Part shown: one piece after another, positions 20,488 through 29,914 of the stretch
Position numbering within the stretch: the stretch's first letter is position 1
How the letters are laid out: each line of letters opens with the position of its first letter
NCBI RefSeq assembly: GCF_001672775.1
Contig: NZ_LZKJ01000005.1
Location: forward strand, 1 to 44,765
DNA: 44,765 nt
Direction: 5' to 3'
Source of the DNA: Mycobacterium kyorinense
GTDB lineage: Bacteria; Actinomycetota; Actinomycetes; Mycobacteriales; Mycobacteriaceae
Made by a program: the position numbers and the translations under genes
The notes under the pieces: model-generated
Told to the model about the DNA's origin: nothing
What the model saw: the letters and a program-made list of their open reading frames with translations, nothing else
The model's database searches: none

Positions 20488-23400
20488 ATGACCGATCAAG
20501 ACACTGGCCAAGCCGTTTCCCACGCCACCGCCCGGACCGAGATGACCGTCGCCGAGGTGCGGCAGTGGCTGCGCGAGTGGATCGGCAAAGCGACCGGGCA
20601 GTCACCCGACACCATCAACGAGGCCACCCCGATGGTGGAGCTGGGGCTGTCCTCGCGCGACGCCGTGGCGATGGCCGCCGATATCGAGGACCGCACCGGA
20701 GTCACGGTGTCCATTGCGGCCGCCTTCGAACATCCGACTATCGAGACGCTGGCCACCTGGATCGTCGAGGGCGACCCAGCAATGCCCGACGACGCCGACG
20801 ACACCGACTGGACGCGACGCGGACCGGTCGAACGGGTCGACATCGCGGTGGTGGGCCTAGCCACCCGGCTGCCCGGCGACATGAACACCCCGGAGGAGAC
20901 CTGGCAGGCGCTGCTGGAAGGCCGCGACGCGATCACCGACCTGCCCGAGGGCCGCTGGTCGGAGTTTCTGGAGGAGCCGCGGATTGCCGAACGGGTCGGC
21001 AAGGCCCGCACCCGCGGCGGGTACCTCAACGACATCAAGGGCTTCGACTCGGAATTCTTCGCGTTGTCGAAGACCGAAGCCGACAACATCGACCCGCAGC
21101 AGCGGATGGCGCTCGAGCTGACCTGGGAAGCATTCGAGCATGCCCGCATCCCGGCCTCGAGCCTGCGCGGCGAATCCGTCGGCGTCTATGTTGGCACATC
21201 GGTCAACGACTACAGCTTCCTGGCGATGTCGGATCCGACCGTCGCGCACCCGTATGCGATTACTGGTACAGCGAGCTCCATTGTGGCCAACCGGGTTTCG
21301 TACTTCTACGACTTCCACGGCCCGTCGGTGGCCATCGACACCGCCTGTTCGAGTTCACTGGTCGCGGCCCATCAGGCGGTGCAGGCGCTGCGCAGCGGTG
21401 AGTGCGACGTGGCCGTCGCCGGTGGCGTCAACGCGCTGATTACCCCGGCGGTGACGCTCGGTTTCGACGAGATCGGCCAGGTGCTCGCGCCGGACGGCCG
21501 AATCAAGTCGTTTTCGTCCGACGCCGACGGTTACACCCGCTCCGAGGGCGGCGCGATGCTGGTGCTCAAGCGGGTCGACGACGCCCGCCGTGACGGCGAC
21601 CAGATTCTTGCCGTGATCGCCGGCAGCGCGGTCAACCACGACGGCCGGTCCAACGGTCTGATCGCCCCCAACCCTGATGCGCAGGCCGACGTGCTGCGCC
21701 GGGCCTATAAGGACGCCGGTATCAACCCGCGCAGCGTGGACTACATCGAAGCGCACGGCACCGGCACCGTGCTCGGCGACCCGATCGAGGCCCAGGCGCT
21801 GGGCCGGGTGATCGGCCGTGGCCGCCCGGCCGACAAGCCGGCGCTGCTCGGAGCGGTGAAAACCAATGTGGGACATATGGAGTCGGCGGCCGGTGCCGCC
21901 AGCCTGGTCAAAATGGTGCTCTCGTTGCAGCACGACAAGCTGCCGCCGTCGATCAACTACGCCGGTCCCAACCCCTATATCGACTTCGACGCAACGCATC
22001 TGCGCGTGTTGGACTCGGTTGCCGACTGGCCCCGCTACGGCGGCTACGCGGTCGCCGGGGTGTCCAGCTTCGGCTTCGGCGGCGCCAACGCACACGTGGT
22101 GCTGCGCGAGGTGCTCCCCCGCGACGTCGTCGAACGTGAGCCGGAACCAGAACCGGAAGTCGAGCTGGCCGCTGCCGCCGAGGAACAGCCCGGCGAGCAC
22201 ATGCGGTTCAACGAGTACGGCGACTTCATCGAAACCGACGGTGCCGGGGTCGAAGAGCCGGAATATGAGCTGCCCGGGATCACCGACGAGGCGCTGCGGC
22301 TCAAGGAAATCGCTCTGCAAGAGCTTGCCGCGCAAGAGCTTCCGGCACCACTGGTGCCGTTGGCGGTGTCGGCATTTTTGACCTCTCGCAAGAAGGGGGC
22401 CGCCGCCGAGCTGGCCGACTGGATAGAAAGTCCGGAGGGCCAAGCGTCGTCGCTGGAGTCGATCGGCCGGTCGCTGTCCCGGCGCAACCACGGCCGCTCT
22501 CGTGCGGTGGTGCTGGCCCGCGACCATGACGAAGCGATCAAGGGACTGCGAGCGGTCGCCGAGGGTAAGCAAAAGCCCAATGTGTTCAGCACCGACGGGC
22601 CGGTGACCAACGGTCCGGTGTGGGCCATGGCCGGTTTCGGTGCGCAGCACCGCAAGATGGGCAAAAACCTGTATCTGCGCAACGAGGTCTTCGCTGAGTG
22701 GATCGAAAAGGTCGACGCGCTGGTTCAAGACGAGCGCGGCTACTCGGTGCTCGAGCTGATTCTCGACGACTCGCACGACTACGGCATCGAAACCAGCAAC
22801 GTCACCATCTTCGCGATCCAGATCGCGCTGGGCGAACTTCTCAAGCATCACGGCGCCAAACCCGCTGCGGTGGTGGGCCAGTCGCTCGGTGAGCCCGCGT
22901 CGGCCTACTTCGCCGGCGGGCTGTCGCTGCGGGACGCCACCCGGGTGATCTGCTCGCGCTCGCATCTGATGGGCGAGGGCGAGGCGATGCTGTTCGGCGA
23001 GTACATCCGGTTTATGGCGTTGGTCGAGTACTCCGCCGACGAGTTGAAGTCGGTGTTCGCCGACTTCCCCGACCTGGAGGTGTGCGTCTACGCCGCGCCC
23101 AGCCAGACGGTGATCGGCGGCCCGCCCGAGCAGATCGACGCGATCGTTGCCCGTTGCGAGGCCGAGGGCCGCTTCGCCCGCAAGCTCCAGACCAAGGGCG
23201 CCGGCCATACCTCGCAGATGGATCCGCTGCTCGGCGAGTTTTCCGCGGAGCTGCAAGGCATCACGCCGATGAGCCCCAGCGTCGGAATCTTCTCGACGGT
23301 GCATGAGGGTAACTACATCCGAGCTGGTGGAGAACCGATCCACGACGTCGCCTACTGGCTCAAGGGAATGCGCCATTCGGTGTACTTCACCCACGGCGTC

Positions 23401-25758
23401 CGCAACGCCGTCGACAACGGGCACACCACATTCTTGGAACTCGCACCCAACCCGGTGGCGCTCATGCAGGTGGGGCTGACCACCGCTGCCGCGGGATTGC
23501 CCGACGCGCAATTGATCCCGACACTGGCCCGCAAACAAGACGACGTCGACGCGATGACCTCGGCGATGGCGCAGCTGTTCGTCCACGGCCACGACCTCGA
23601 CATCCGCACCCTATTTCCCCGGCGTTCCACCGGGCCCGCCGGTCCCGAGGACTACGCCAACATCCCGCCGACCCGGTTCCGCCGCAAGGAACACTGGCTG
23701 GACGCGCACTTCTCCGGCGACGCGTCGGTGATGATGCCCGGCAACCATGTCGCGATGCCCGATGGCCGCCACGTGTGGGAGTACGCACCGCGCGGCGAGA
23801 CCGACCTGGCCGCATTGGTGAAAGCCGCTGCCGCACAGGTGCTTCCGGATGCGCAGTTGGCTGCCTCCGAGCAGCGGGCGGTGCCTGGGCAGGACGCCCG
23901 ACTGGTGACGACGCTGACCCGGCACCCCGGCGGTGCGGCCGTTCAGGTGCATGCCCGCATCGGCGAGTCCTTCACGTTGGTCTACGACGCGCTGGTGTCG
24001 CGGGCCGGTCAAACGACGGTGCTGCCAACGGCGGTCGGGGCCGGAGCGGCAGTAGCGGCACCCGTCACCGCGGCGCCGGCCGACGCGGCGCAGGTCGAGG
24101 CTGAACCCGAGCCCGACGTCGTGCAGGACAGCCTGACCGCACGCCAGGTCGGAAGTTTGCAGCGGTGGTCACCGGATTCCGGTGAGACCGTAGGCGAGCG
24201 GCTGGCGGCCATTGTGTCGATGGCGATGGGCTACGAGCCCGAGGACCTGCCGTGGGAGGTGCCGCTGATCGAGCTCGGACTGGACTCGATGATGGCAGTG
24301 CGGATCAAGAACCGCGTCGAGTACGACTTCGACATGCCGCCGATCCAGTTGCAGGCGGTCCGCGACGCCAACCTGTACAACGTCGAAGAGCTCATCAAGT
24401 ACGCGATCGAGCACCGCGACGAGGTGCAGCGACTGCACGAGCATCAGAAGACGATGACGGCCGACGAGATCGCCAAGGAACAGGCCGCGCTGCTCTCCGG
24501 CGCAACGCCGGCCACGGTGACCGAGGCCGCTGATCCGCAGGCAGAGCCGGAGACGCAGGCGCCACCACCGGCCACCGATACGCCGATCCCGCCGCCGCCC
24601 ACCGATCCGTCGGGCCCGACCCCGCAGCCCAACCTGGCGGCCACCGCGCAGGCGCTCAACCAGCAGGCGGTCGCTGAGGCGTTGGGTTCTGATGTGCCGC
24701 CGCGCGACGCCGCCGAGCGGGTCACCTTCGCCACCTGGGCGATCGTCACCGGAAAATCACCGGGCGGCATCTTCAACCCGTTGCCCAAACTCGACGACGA
24801 CGCTGCCGCCAAGATGGCGCAGCGGCTGTCCGAACGCGCCGAGGGTTCGATCACCGTCGAGGACGTCCATGCCGCCGAGACCATCGAGGCCCTGGCGACG
24901 ACCGTGCGCGAATACCTCGAGGCCGGCCAGATCGATGGCTTCGTGCGCACCATCCGGGCCCGGCCCGAAGGCTCCACCAAGCCGCCGGTTTTCGTGTTCC
25001 ATGCCGCCGGCGGCTCCACGGTGGTGTACGAACCGCTGCTCAACCGCCTACCGCCGGACACGCCGATGTACGGCTTCGAGCGTGTCGAGGGCACCATCGA
25101 AGAGCGTGCTGCGCAATACGTTCCCAAGCTGCGTGAGTTGCAGGGCGACGGACCGTTCATCTTGGCCGGATGGTCGCTGGGCGGGGCGCTGGCTTATGCC
25201 TGCGCGATCGGCCTGCGGCAGCAAGGCTGTGACGTGCCGTTCGTCGGATTGATCGATGCGGTGCGCCCGGGTGAGGAGATCCCGCAGACCAAGGAGGAGA
25301 CCCGCAAACGCTGGGAGCGCTACGCGCGGTTCGCCGAGCGCACCTTCAATGTCCAGATCCCCGAAATCCCATACGAGCAGCTCGAAGAGCTCGACGACGA
25401 GGGCCAGGTGCGGTTCGTTCTGGAAGCCGTCAAAGCCAGCGGCGTGCAGATCCCCGGCGGGATCATCGAGCACCAGCGCACGTCGTATCTGGATCAGCGG
25501 ACGATCGACACCGCCAAAATCCAGCCCTATGACGGACATGTCACGCTGTATATGGCCGACCGTTACCACGACGACGCGATCATGTTCGAGCCCCGGTATG
25601 CCACCCGCAAGCCCGACGGCGGCTGGGGTGACTATGTTTCCGATCTGGAGGTCGTGCCGATCGGTGGGGAGCACATCCAAGCCATCGACGAGCCGATCAT
25701 CGCTAAGGTGGGCGCGCATATGACACAGGCGCTCAACAGGATTCAAGCCGCGGGTTAA
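20488..25758 (+). CDS. pks13: Mycolic-acid condensing polyketide synthase Pks13
   Basis: 1756 residues from ATG 20488; the open frame from 20332 overlaps fadD32 and is not used. Domains in order: N-terminal ACP with Ser56 in ELGLSSRDA; ketosynthase with Cys287 in DTACSSS and His in EAHGTG; acyltransferase with Ser799 in GQSLGE; C-terminal ACP with Ser1267 in LGLDSMMAV; thioesterase with Ser1563 in GWSLGG. It joins the meromycolyl chain to the carboxylated alpha-branch and releases the beta-keto mycolate onto trehalose. The Pro-rich linker before the thioesterase (around 1355-1400) is longer than in M. tuberculosis Pks13 (1733 residues). Between fadD32 and accD4 as in all mycobacteria. Confidence 0.97.
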   Translation: MTDQDTGQAVSHATARTEMTVAEVRQWLREWIGKATGQSPDTINEATPMVELGLSSRDAVAMAADIEDRTGVTVSIAAAFEHPTIETLATWIVEGDPAMPDDADDTDWTRRGPVERVDIAVVGLATRLPGDMNTPEETWQALLEGRDAITDLPEGRWSEFLEEPRIAERVGKARTRGGYLNDIKGFDSEFFALSKTEADNIDPQQRMALELTWEAFEHARIPASSLRGESVGVYVGTSVNDYSFLAMSDPTVAHPYAITGTASSIVANRVSYFYDFHGPSVAIDTACSSSLVAAHQAVQALRSGECDVAVAGGVNALITPAVTLGFDEIGQVLAPDGRIKSFSSDADGYTRSEGGAMLVLKRVDDARRDGDQILAVIAGSAVNHDGRSNGLIAPNPDAQADVLRRAYKDAGINPRSVDYIEAHGTGTVLGDPIEAQALGRVIGRGRPADKPALLGAVKTNVGHMESAAGAASLVKMVLSLQHDKLPPSINYAGPNPYIDFDATHLRVLDSVADWPRYGGYAVAGVSSFGFGGANAHVVLREVLPRDVVEREPEPEPEVELAAAAEEQPGEHMRFNEYGDFIETDGAGVEEPEYELPGITDEALRLKEIALQELAAQELPAPLVPLAVSAFLTSRKKGAAAELADWIESPEGQASSLESIGRSLSRRNHGRSRAVVLARDHDEAIKGLRAVAEGKQKPNVFSTDGPVTNGPVWAMAGFGAQHRKMGKNLYLRNEVFAEWIEKVDALVQDERGYSVLELILDDSHDYGIETSNVTIFAIQIALGELLKHHGAKPAAVVGQSLGEPASAYFAGGLSLRDATRVICSRSHLMGEGEAMLFGEYIRFMALVEYSADELKSVFADFPDLEVCVYAAPSQTVIGGPPEQIDAIVARCEAEGRFARKLQTKGAGHTSQMDPLLGEFSAELQGITPMSPSVGIFSTVHEGNYIRAGGEPIHDVAYWLKGMRHSVYFTHGVRNAVDNGHTTFLELAPNPVALMQVGLTTAAAGLPDAQLIPTLARKQDDVDAMTSAMAQLFVHGHDLDIRTLFPRRSTGPAGPEDYANIPPTRFRRKEHWLDAHFSGDASVMMPGNHVAMPDGRHVWEYAPRGETDLAALVKAAAAQVLPDAQLAASEQRAVPGQDARLVTTLTRHPGGAAVQVHARIGESFTLVYDALVSRAGQTTVLPTAVGAGAAVAAPVTAAPADAAQVEAEPEPDVVQDSLTARQVGSLQRWSPDSGETVGERLAAIVSMAMGYEPEDLPWEVPLIELGLDSMMAVRIKNRVEYDFDMPPIQLQAVRDANLYNVEELIKYAIEHRDEVQRLHEHQKTMTADEIAKEQAALLSGATPATVTEAADPQAEPETQAPPPATDTPIPPPPTDPSGPTPQPNLAATAQALNQQAVAEALGSDVPPRDAAERVTFATWAIVTGKSPGGIFNPLPKLDDDAAAKMAQRLSERAEGSITVEDVHAAETIEALATTVREYLEAGQIDGFVRTIRARPEGSTKPPVFVFHAAGGSTVVYEPLLNRLPPDTPMYGFERVEGTIEERAAQYVPKLRELQGDGPFILAGWSLGGALAYACAIGLRQQGCDVPFVGLIDAVRPGEEIPQTKEETRKRWERYARFAERTFNVQIPEIPYEQLEELDDEGQVRFVLEAVKASGVQIPGGIIEHQRTSYLDQRTIDTAKIQPYDGHVTLYMADRYHDDAIMFEPRYATRKPDGGWGDYVSDLEVVPIGGEHIQAIDEPIIAKVGAHMTQALNRIQAAG

Positions 25759-25776
25759 GAAAAGAGGGCAAGCTAA

Positions 25777-27330
25777 GTGACCACCAAGACCACTGCGGAG
25801 TTACTGGCCGACCTGCACGAGAAGCTTGAACTGGCCAAGGAGCCCGGCGGTGAGAACGCCGTCGCCAAGCGGGCAAAGAAAGGCATCCCCAGCGCGCGGG
25901 CACGTATCCACGCACTGGTCGACCCGGGCAGCTTCCTGGAGATCGGCGCGCTGTGCAAGACACCCGGCGACCCGAACGCGCTGTACGGCGACGGGGTCGT
26001 GACCGGACACGGCCGGATCAACGGCCGTCCGGTGGCGGTGTTCTCCCACGACCAGACCGTCTTCCAGGGCTCGGTGGGCGAAATGTTCGGCCGCAAGGTG
26101 GCCAAGCTGATGGAGTGGTGCGCGATGACCGGCTGCCCAATCATCGGCATCAACGACTCGGCCGGCGCCCGTATTCAGGACGCGGTCACCTCGCTGGCGT
26201 GGTATGCCGAATTGGCCCGGCGGCACGAGATGTTGCGCGGCCTGGTGCCAGAGATCTCTATCATTCTAGGCAAATGCGCTGGGGGAGCAGTGTATTCACC
26301 GATCCAGACCGACCTGGTGGTGGCGGTGCGCGACCAGGGCTACATGTTCATCACCGGCCCTGACGTGATCAAGGACGTCACCGGCGAGGAGGTCAGCCTC
26401 GACGAGTTGGGCGGTGCAGACAACCAGGCCCGCTACGGCAACATCCACCAGGTCGTCGAGGACGAAGCCGCGGCCTTCCAGTACGTGCGCGACTATCTGA
26501 GCTTCCTGCCCTCCAACACCTTTGACGACCCGCCGATCGTCAACCCCGGCCTGGAACCGGAGATCACTCCCAGCGATCTCGAGCTCGACTCGATCGTGCC
26601 GGACGCCGACAACACCGCCTACGACATGCACGAGATTTTGCTGCGCATCTTCGACGACGGCGACGTCTTCGACGTGGCTGCACAGCGTGGCCTAGCGATG
26701 ATCACCGCGTTCGCGCGGGTGGACGGCCGGCCGGTCGGGGTGATCGCCAACCAACCGATGCACATGTCCGGGGCGGTCGACACCGAGGCCTCCGACAAAG
26801 CGGCCGGCTTCATCCGGTTCTGCGACTCTTACAATCTCCCACTGGTTTTCGTCGTCGACACCCCAGGTGCCATGCCTGGGGTGGCCGAAGAGAAGAACGG
26901 GATCATCAAGCGCGGTGGGCGATTCTTCAACGCGCTCGTCGAGGCTGATGTCCCGAAGGTGACGTTCATTGTTCGCAAGGCCTACGGCGGCGGCTATGCG
27001 GTGATGGGTTGCAAGCAGTTGGCCGCCGACCTGAACTTCGCGTGGCCCACCGCGCGGATCGCGGTGATCGGCGCCGACGGCGCGGCCCAGCTGCTGATGA
27101 AACGCTTCCCGGACCCGACCGCGCCCGAGGCGCAGCAAGTCAAGAAAGATTTCATCGAGGGCTACAACCTCAACATGGCGATCCCGTGGACGGCCGCGGA
27201 ACGCGGCTACATCGACGGCGTGATTCAGCCGCACGAGACCCGGCTGCTGCTGCGCAAGTCGCTGCGGATACTGCGCGACAAGCAGAAGTACGACCGGGTC
27301 CAACGTAAGCACGGCCTGACCCCGATCTAA
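25777..27330 (+). CDS. accD4: Acyl-CoA carboxylase carboxyltransferase subunit AccD4
   Basis: 517 residues from GTG 25777, preceded by AAGAGGGCAA. With AccA3 (and AccD5/AccE5, encoded elsewhere) it carboxylates the C24-26 acyl-CoA that becomes the alpha-branch of mycolates. It has two crotonase-like carboxyltransferase halves; oxyanion-hole glycines are in [11 protein letters not shown] (N-terminal half) and [10 protein letters not shown] (C-terminal half), and VDTPGAMPG is conserved. MCE-type N-terminus [18 protein letters not shown] is typical. Follows pks13 after 18 bp, so probably the same transcript. Confidence 0.96.
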   Translation: MTTKTTAELLADLHEKLELAKEPGGENAVAKRAKKGIPSARARIHALVDPGSFLEIGALCKTPGDPNALYGDGVVTGHGRINGRPVAVFSHDQTVFQGSVGEMFGRKVAKLMEWCAMTGCPIIGINDSAGARIQDAVTSLAWYAELARRHEMLRGLVPEISIILGKCAGGAVYSPIQTDLVVAVRDQGYMFITGPDVIKDVTGEEVSLDELGGADNQARYGNIHQVVEDEAAAFQYVRDYLSFLPSNTFDDPPIVNPGLEPEITPSDLELDSIVPDADNTAYDMHEILLRIFDDGDVFDVAAQRGLAMITAFARVDGRPVGVIANQPMHMSGAVDTEASDKAAGFIRFCDSYNLPLVFVVDTPGAMPGVAEEKNGIIKRGGRFFNALVEADVPKVTFIVRKAYGGGYAVMGCKQLAADLNFAWPTARIAVIGADGAAQLLMKRFPDPTAPEAQQVKKDFIEGYNLNMAIPWTAAERGYIDGVIQPHETRLLLRKSLRILRDKQKYDRVQRKHGLTPI

Positions 27331-27370
27331 TTTGTCGCGCCCCTCTCCCCGGCAGCGCCCCCTCTCCCCG

Positions 27371-27447
27371 CGAGCGTGCGTGTCCCCGGTCGACACGCCG
27401 GCGTTTGTCGCGGGATGGCGCACGCTCGTCGGGGTGGGCGAGCGTGC
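27371..27447. repeat. CGAGCGTGC palindromic element after accD4
   Basis: cgagcgtgcg (27371-27380) pairs with cgcacgctcg (27419-27428), with a further direct copy of cgagcgtgc at 27439-27447. The 38-base loop contains a smaller palindrome (cgacacgccggcg region). It lies between the convergent ends of accD4 and the next minus-strand gene, so it may act as a bidirectional terminator. Related palindromes are at 36430-36485 and 40975-41030. Confidence 0.65.
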
Positions 27448-27456
27448 ACTTCTAAT

Positions 27457-27930
27457 TCATTTCATCGGCGCCGCGATGTCGGGGCATGCCGCCTGTAACG
27501 CATCCGTGGCCCGAGCTACTTCATTGACTACTTCGACATAGCGCTTGAACCGGACTTCCTCAGGGACATTGGTCGAGCTTCGCGCGATGTCGGCGAACTC
27601 TGCAAATCCGTCCGCCCACGCGCTCAAATTCTTTTGGACTTCAGGCGATGACACTAAGCCCTCGGCTTGACGGCTTTTCTCGCCGAGAGCGGTCCACCGT
27701 TCGGGATTCTCCAGCCCGCCCACCTGCATAGCCGCAGCATTATCGGACTTGCCCACCGACCGCCATTCGCGCGCAACATCCGCCACAACTTGGCAGTCGG
27801 ACACCGCGTAGGCCGCTTCTTTCTCGCGTGAAATCCATAACGCGGCCGCCACACCCGATACGACGATGACAACGAGTGCAACGAGGACTGCGGTCCGAAG
27901 CGTCCGAGGTGGCGGCGGAACCCGCGTCAT
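27457..27930 (-). CDS. Unrecognised single-pass membrane protein
   Basis: 157 residues from ATG at 27930. A short Pro/Arg-rich cytosolic start (MTRVPPPPRTLRT) is followed by one strong transmembrane helix (about 13-33). The rest is a roughly 120-residue, probably helical, extracytoplasmic domain with two cysteines (Cys46 and Cys149) near its ends that could form a disulfide. I do not recognise the family. The frame extends to GTG 28008, but the ATG overlaps the stop of the preceding small ORF (ATGA), supporting 27930. Third-position GC is lower than in neighbouring core genes, which hints at an accessory origin. Convergent with accD4. Confidence 0.65.
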   Translation of the reverse strand: MTRVPPPPRTLRTAVLVALVVIVVSGVAAALWISREKEAAYAVSDCQVVADVAREWRSVGKSDNAAAMQVGGLENPERWTALGEKSRQAEGLVSSPEVQKNLSAWADGFAEFADIARSSTNVPEEVRFKRYVEVVNEVARATDALQAACPDIAAPMK

Positions 27931-28112
27931 GGGGCGGAAGCCATGGGACGCTTGGGATCCAATATGAACTGACCGCCCCGCCCAAAGATTGCCTGGGCAC
28001 TCGACCACGTCGAGTAAAAGGCATCAGCGAACCCACAGGCGCACCCCGTCTCACTAACCAAGGGTTTGTTCCAGTCTAAAAGCACATACGGCACGGCTTG
28101 ACGCCGATTCAA
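27927..28112 (-). CDS. Small unrecognised ORF coupled to the membrane protein
   Basis: 61 residues from TTG at 28112, the first possible start after the SGNH stop, in the same frame. It contains VPYVLLDWNKPLV, two close cysteines (TGCACGF) and FILDPKRPM, which reads like real protein. Its stop overlaps the following ATG by four bases. Against it: the TTG start, codons unusually rich in A/T at the third position, and no recognised family. Possibly a decayed gene. Confidence 0.35.
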   Translation of the reverse strand: MNRRQAVPYVLLDWNKPLVSETGCACGFADAFYSTWSSAQAIFGRGGQFILDPKRPMASAP

Positions 28113-28121
28113 TGGCGTGCA

Positions 28122-28970
28122 CTAGTCGAGGTAGTCGGCTAGTGCGTTACCGATCGCGGCGGCGCCCATGGCGTTGGGGTGTAGCGGAGCGGCGGGGTTG
28201 ACGGGCACGAATCCCTCGACCCAGCGTTGATCGGGCGGCGCACACATGTCATGGCCCACCGACATCGGCCGGGTGTCGAAGTAGTCGATTCCTTTATCGA
28301 CTGCGAGTTGGCGTTGCTGGTCGTCGAGTTCGTTGATTTTCGACTCGAAATAAGTGGCGTCCCGAGGAAGCACCGGCTGCTGCGGATAGCAGCCGCCGGG
28401 CCGGATGTAGGTCGGGTATCCGACCCACACAATCCGTGCGCCCGGCCCCTTGGCCCGAATGGCGTCGATCATCGCGGCCCACTGCGGGACATGGGCGGTG
28501 ATCGCTGCGGAGATGCTGTCGGTGCCGTCGACGACGAAGCGGTCCACGCATGGTGGCGCGTCGAGCGACGCCGCCCGGCACTGCGCAGCATCGGCAGCCA
28601 GGCTGACGTCGTTGCCGCCGATCGTGACCGTGATCAAGGTGGTGTTGGCGTCGACGGCCTTGATTTGCGGGGGGACCGGGCCATCAGGCGTCTGTTGCGC
28701 GCGGACGGTGATGTCCTGCGCGGTGGCGCCGCTGCACGTGACGTCGCTGAAGCCGGCGGGGGTGATTCGACGGGCCAGCACCGATGGGTAGTTGTTGGTC
28801 GACTTCTGACAGCCGGGCGGCGGCGCGGGATCCGGTACGCCGGGTTCGGCGGCAGCGGAGTCGCCCATCGCCACATAGTTCAGCTGGCTCGGCGGTTCAG
28901 CGCTGCTCGGCGACGGCGAGCTGCAGGCGACTGCCACCGCCCCGAGCAGTGCCACCAAACCCCGGCGCAA
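28122..28970 (-). CDS. SGNH/GDSL-family hydrolase lipoprotein
   Basis: 282 residues from TTG at 28970, which follows the upstream stop by two bases. The N-terminus MRRGLVALLG then AVAVAC is a lipoprotein signal with acylated Cys16. SGNH blocks: MGDSAA (nucleophile Ser38), SGATAQD (Gly81), GGND (Asn120) and HPNAMG (His264). The Asp usually three residues before the His is absent (AAPLH), so it may use a Ser-His dyad, as in some Streptomyces esterases. Likely a surface esterase/lipase. GTG 28958 is an alternative start that would shorten the signal. Runs with the HAD gene and the emb genes. Confidence 0.82.
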   Translation of the reverse strand: MRRGLVALLGAVAVACSSPSPSSAEPPSQLNYVAMGDSAAAEPGVPDPAPPPGCQKSTNNYPSVLARRITPAGFSDVTCSGATAQDITVRAQQTPDGPVPPQIKAVDANTTLITVTIGGNDVSLAADAAQCRAASLDAPPCVDRFVVDGTDSISAAITAHVPQWAAMIDAIRAKGPGARIVWVGYPTYIRPGGCYPQQPVLPRDATYFESKINELDDQQRQLAVDKGIDYFDTRPMSVGHDMCAPPDQRWVEGFVPVNPAAPLHPNAMGAAAIGNALADYLD

Positions 28971-28972
28971 CG

Positions 28973-29599
28973 TCAGCCGTCCGCGTCAGCGATCTTGGCG
29001 GCCACCTCGACCAAATCGTCGCCGACGACGTCCGGCTGCGGGCCGAACGGGATCAAAGTCTCGCCCGGCCGTCGGACGAAGGCAGCCCGGCAGCCGGCCG
29101 CCAGCGCACCGGCGACATCCCAGCCGTGCCCGGCGACCAATCGGATCTCCGCCAAACCCACGCCCAGGGATTTCGCCACATGCTGGTAGGCCTCGGCGCG
29201 CGGTTTCAACGCCCGCACATCATCGGCGGAGAGAATCGTGGCGAACCGTTCGGCGATCCCGACGTTTTGCAACGCGGTGGTCGCTGATTTGAGCGGCGAA
29301 TTGGTCAGCGCCACCAACGTGAAATCAGCGAGCCGGTCTAGAGCCGGCCCGACGTCAGAGTAGGCCGGCAACTGCTTCATCCCTGCGATCACATCGGCGT
29401 CGCGCGGCAGGCCAAGCATCTCCAGCGCGGCCCACTGCGCACTGGGGTAGTCGATGTAATGACCGGTCAAGCCGCCGACGAACGCGTTCTGCAGCATCAG
29501 CGAAAACCAGCGCCGCCGCACGTCTGCTCCGCCCAGCAGCGGATCCAACGCCTGGGGATCAAGCAAAGTCCCGTTGACGTCGAATGCGATGACGGCCAT
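28973..29599 (-). CDS. Type II haloacid dehalogenase-like HAD hydrolase
   Basis: 208 residues from ATG 29599; GTG 29614, overlapping the stop of the small upstream ORF, would add five residues. Motif I FDVNGTLLD has nucleophile Asp7 but Asn at the second position, as in dehalogenases rather than DxD phosphatases. LTNSPLK, LKPRAEAYQH and VAGHGWDVAGALAAG match the type II L-2-haloacid dehalogenase pattern. Substrate unknown. It sits directly after embB and before the SGNH lipoprotein, a place where I recall Rv3796/fadE35 in M. tuberculosis. Confidence 0.82.
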   Translation of the reverse strand: MAVIAFDVNGTLLDPQALDPLLGGADVRRRWFSLMLQNAFVGGLTGHYIDYPSAQWAALEMLGLPRDADVIAGMKQLPAYSDVGPALDRLADFTLVALTNSPLKSATTALQNVGIAERFATILSADDVRALKPRAEAYQHVAKSLGVGLAEIRLVAGHGWDVAGALAAGCRAAFVRRPGETLIPFGPQPDVVGDDLVEVAAKIADADG

Positions 29600-29610
29600 G
29601 CCACTGCGGG

Positions 29611-29739
29611 TCACTCGGACTCGTCGGACTGTTCCTGGGCCTTCTTGCCCGTCGTCGTGGAGTCCCTGAGCTCCTTCTTCGTCTTCTCCGCCTCGTCGGC
29701 TAGGCCTTTAACGGTTTCGTCCCCTTCTTCAGCGCGCAT
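29611..29739 (-). CDS. Tiny charged ORF between embB and the HAD gene
   Basis: 42 residues from ATG 29739: MRAEEGDETVKGL then many Glu, Lys, Asp and Thr, ending QEQSDESE. The composition suggests a soluble helical peptide rather than random translation. Its TGA overlaps GTG 29614 of the HAD gene. No good ribosome-binding site. The frame is open upstream through the tandem repeat at 29761-29914, which would add SAERDEEEPGG-type residues. Confidence 0.35.
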   Translation of the reverse strand: MRAEEGDETVKGLADEAEKTKKELRDSTTTGKKAQEQSDESE

Positions 29740-29760
29740 GCGGTTCGGGTTACCCGCCAG

Positions 29761-29914
29761 CAGCGGCGGCGAATCGCTACGGCCTGACCCGCCCGGCTCC
29801 TCCTCATCGCGCTCCGCGCTCCGCAGCGGCGGCGAATCGCTACGGCTTGATCCGCCCGGCTCCTCCTCATCGCGCTCCGCGCTCTGCATCGTCACCGAGC
29901 TACGGCTTGATCCG
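29761..29914 (-). repeat. MIRU-like tandem repeat starting at the embB stop
   Basis: On the minus strand the motif GGATCAAGCCGTAGC, which includes the last codons and TAG of embB, recurs downstream. The copies lie at plus-strand 29900, 29840 and 29777 (spacings 60 and 63 bp). Each unit also carries GAGCGCGATGAGGAGGAGCC. The units contain stop and start codons in the way described for mycobacterial interspersed repetitive units, but family membership is my inference. Confidence 0.8.
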
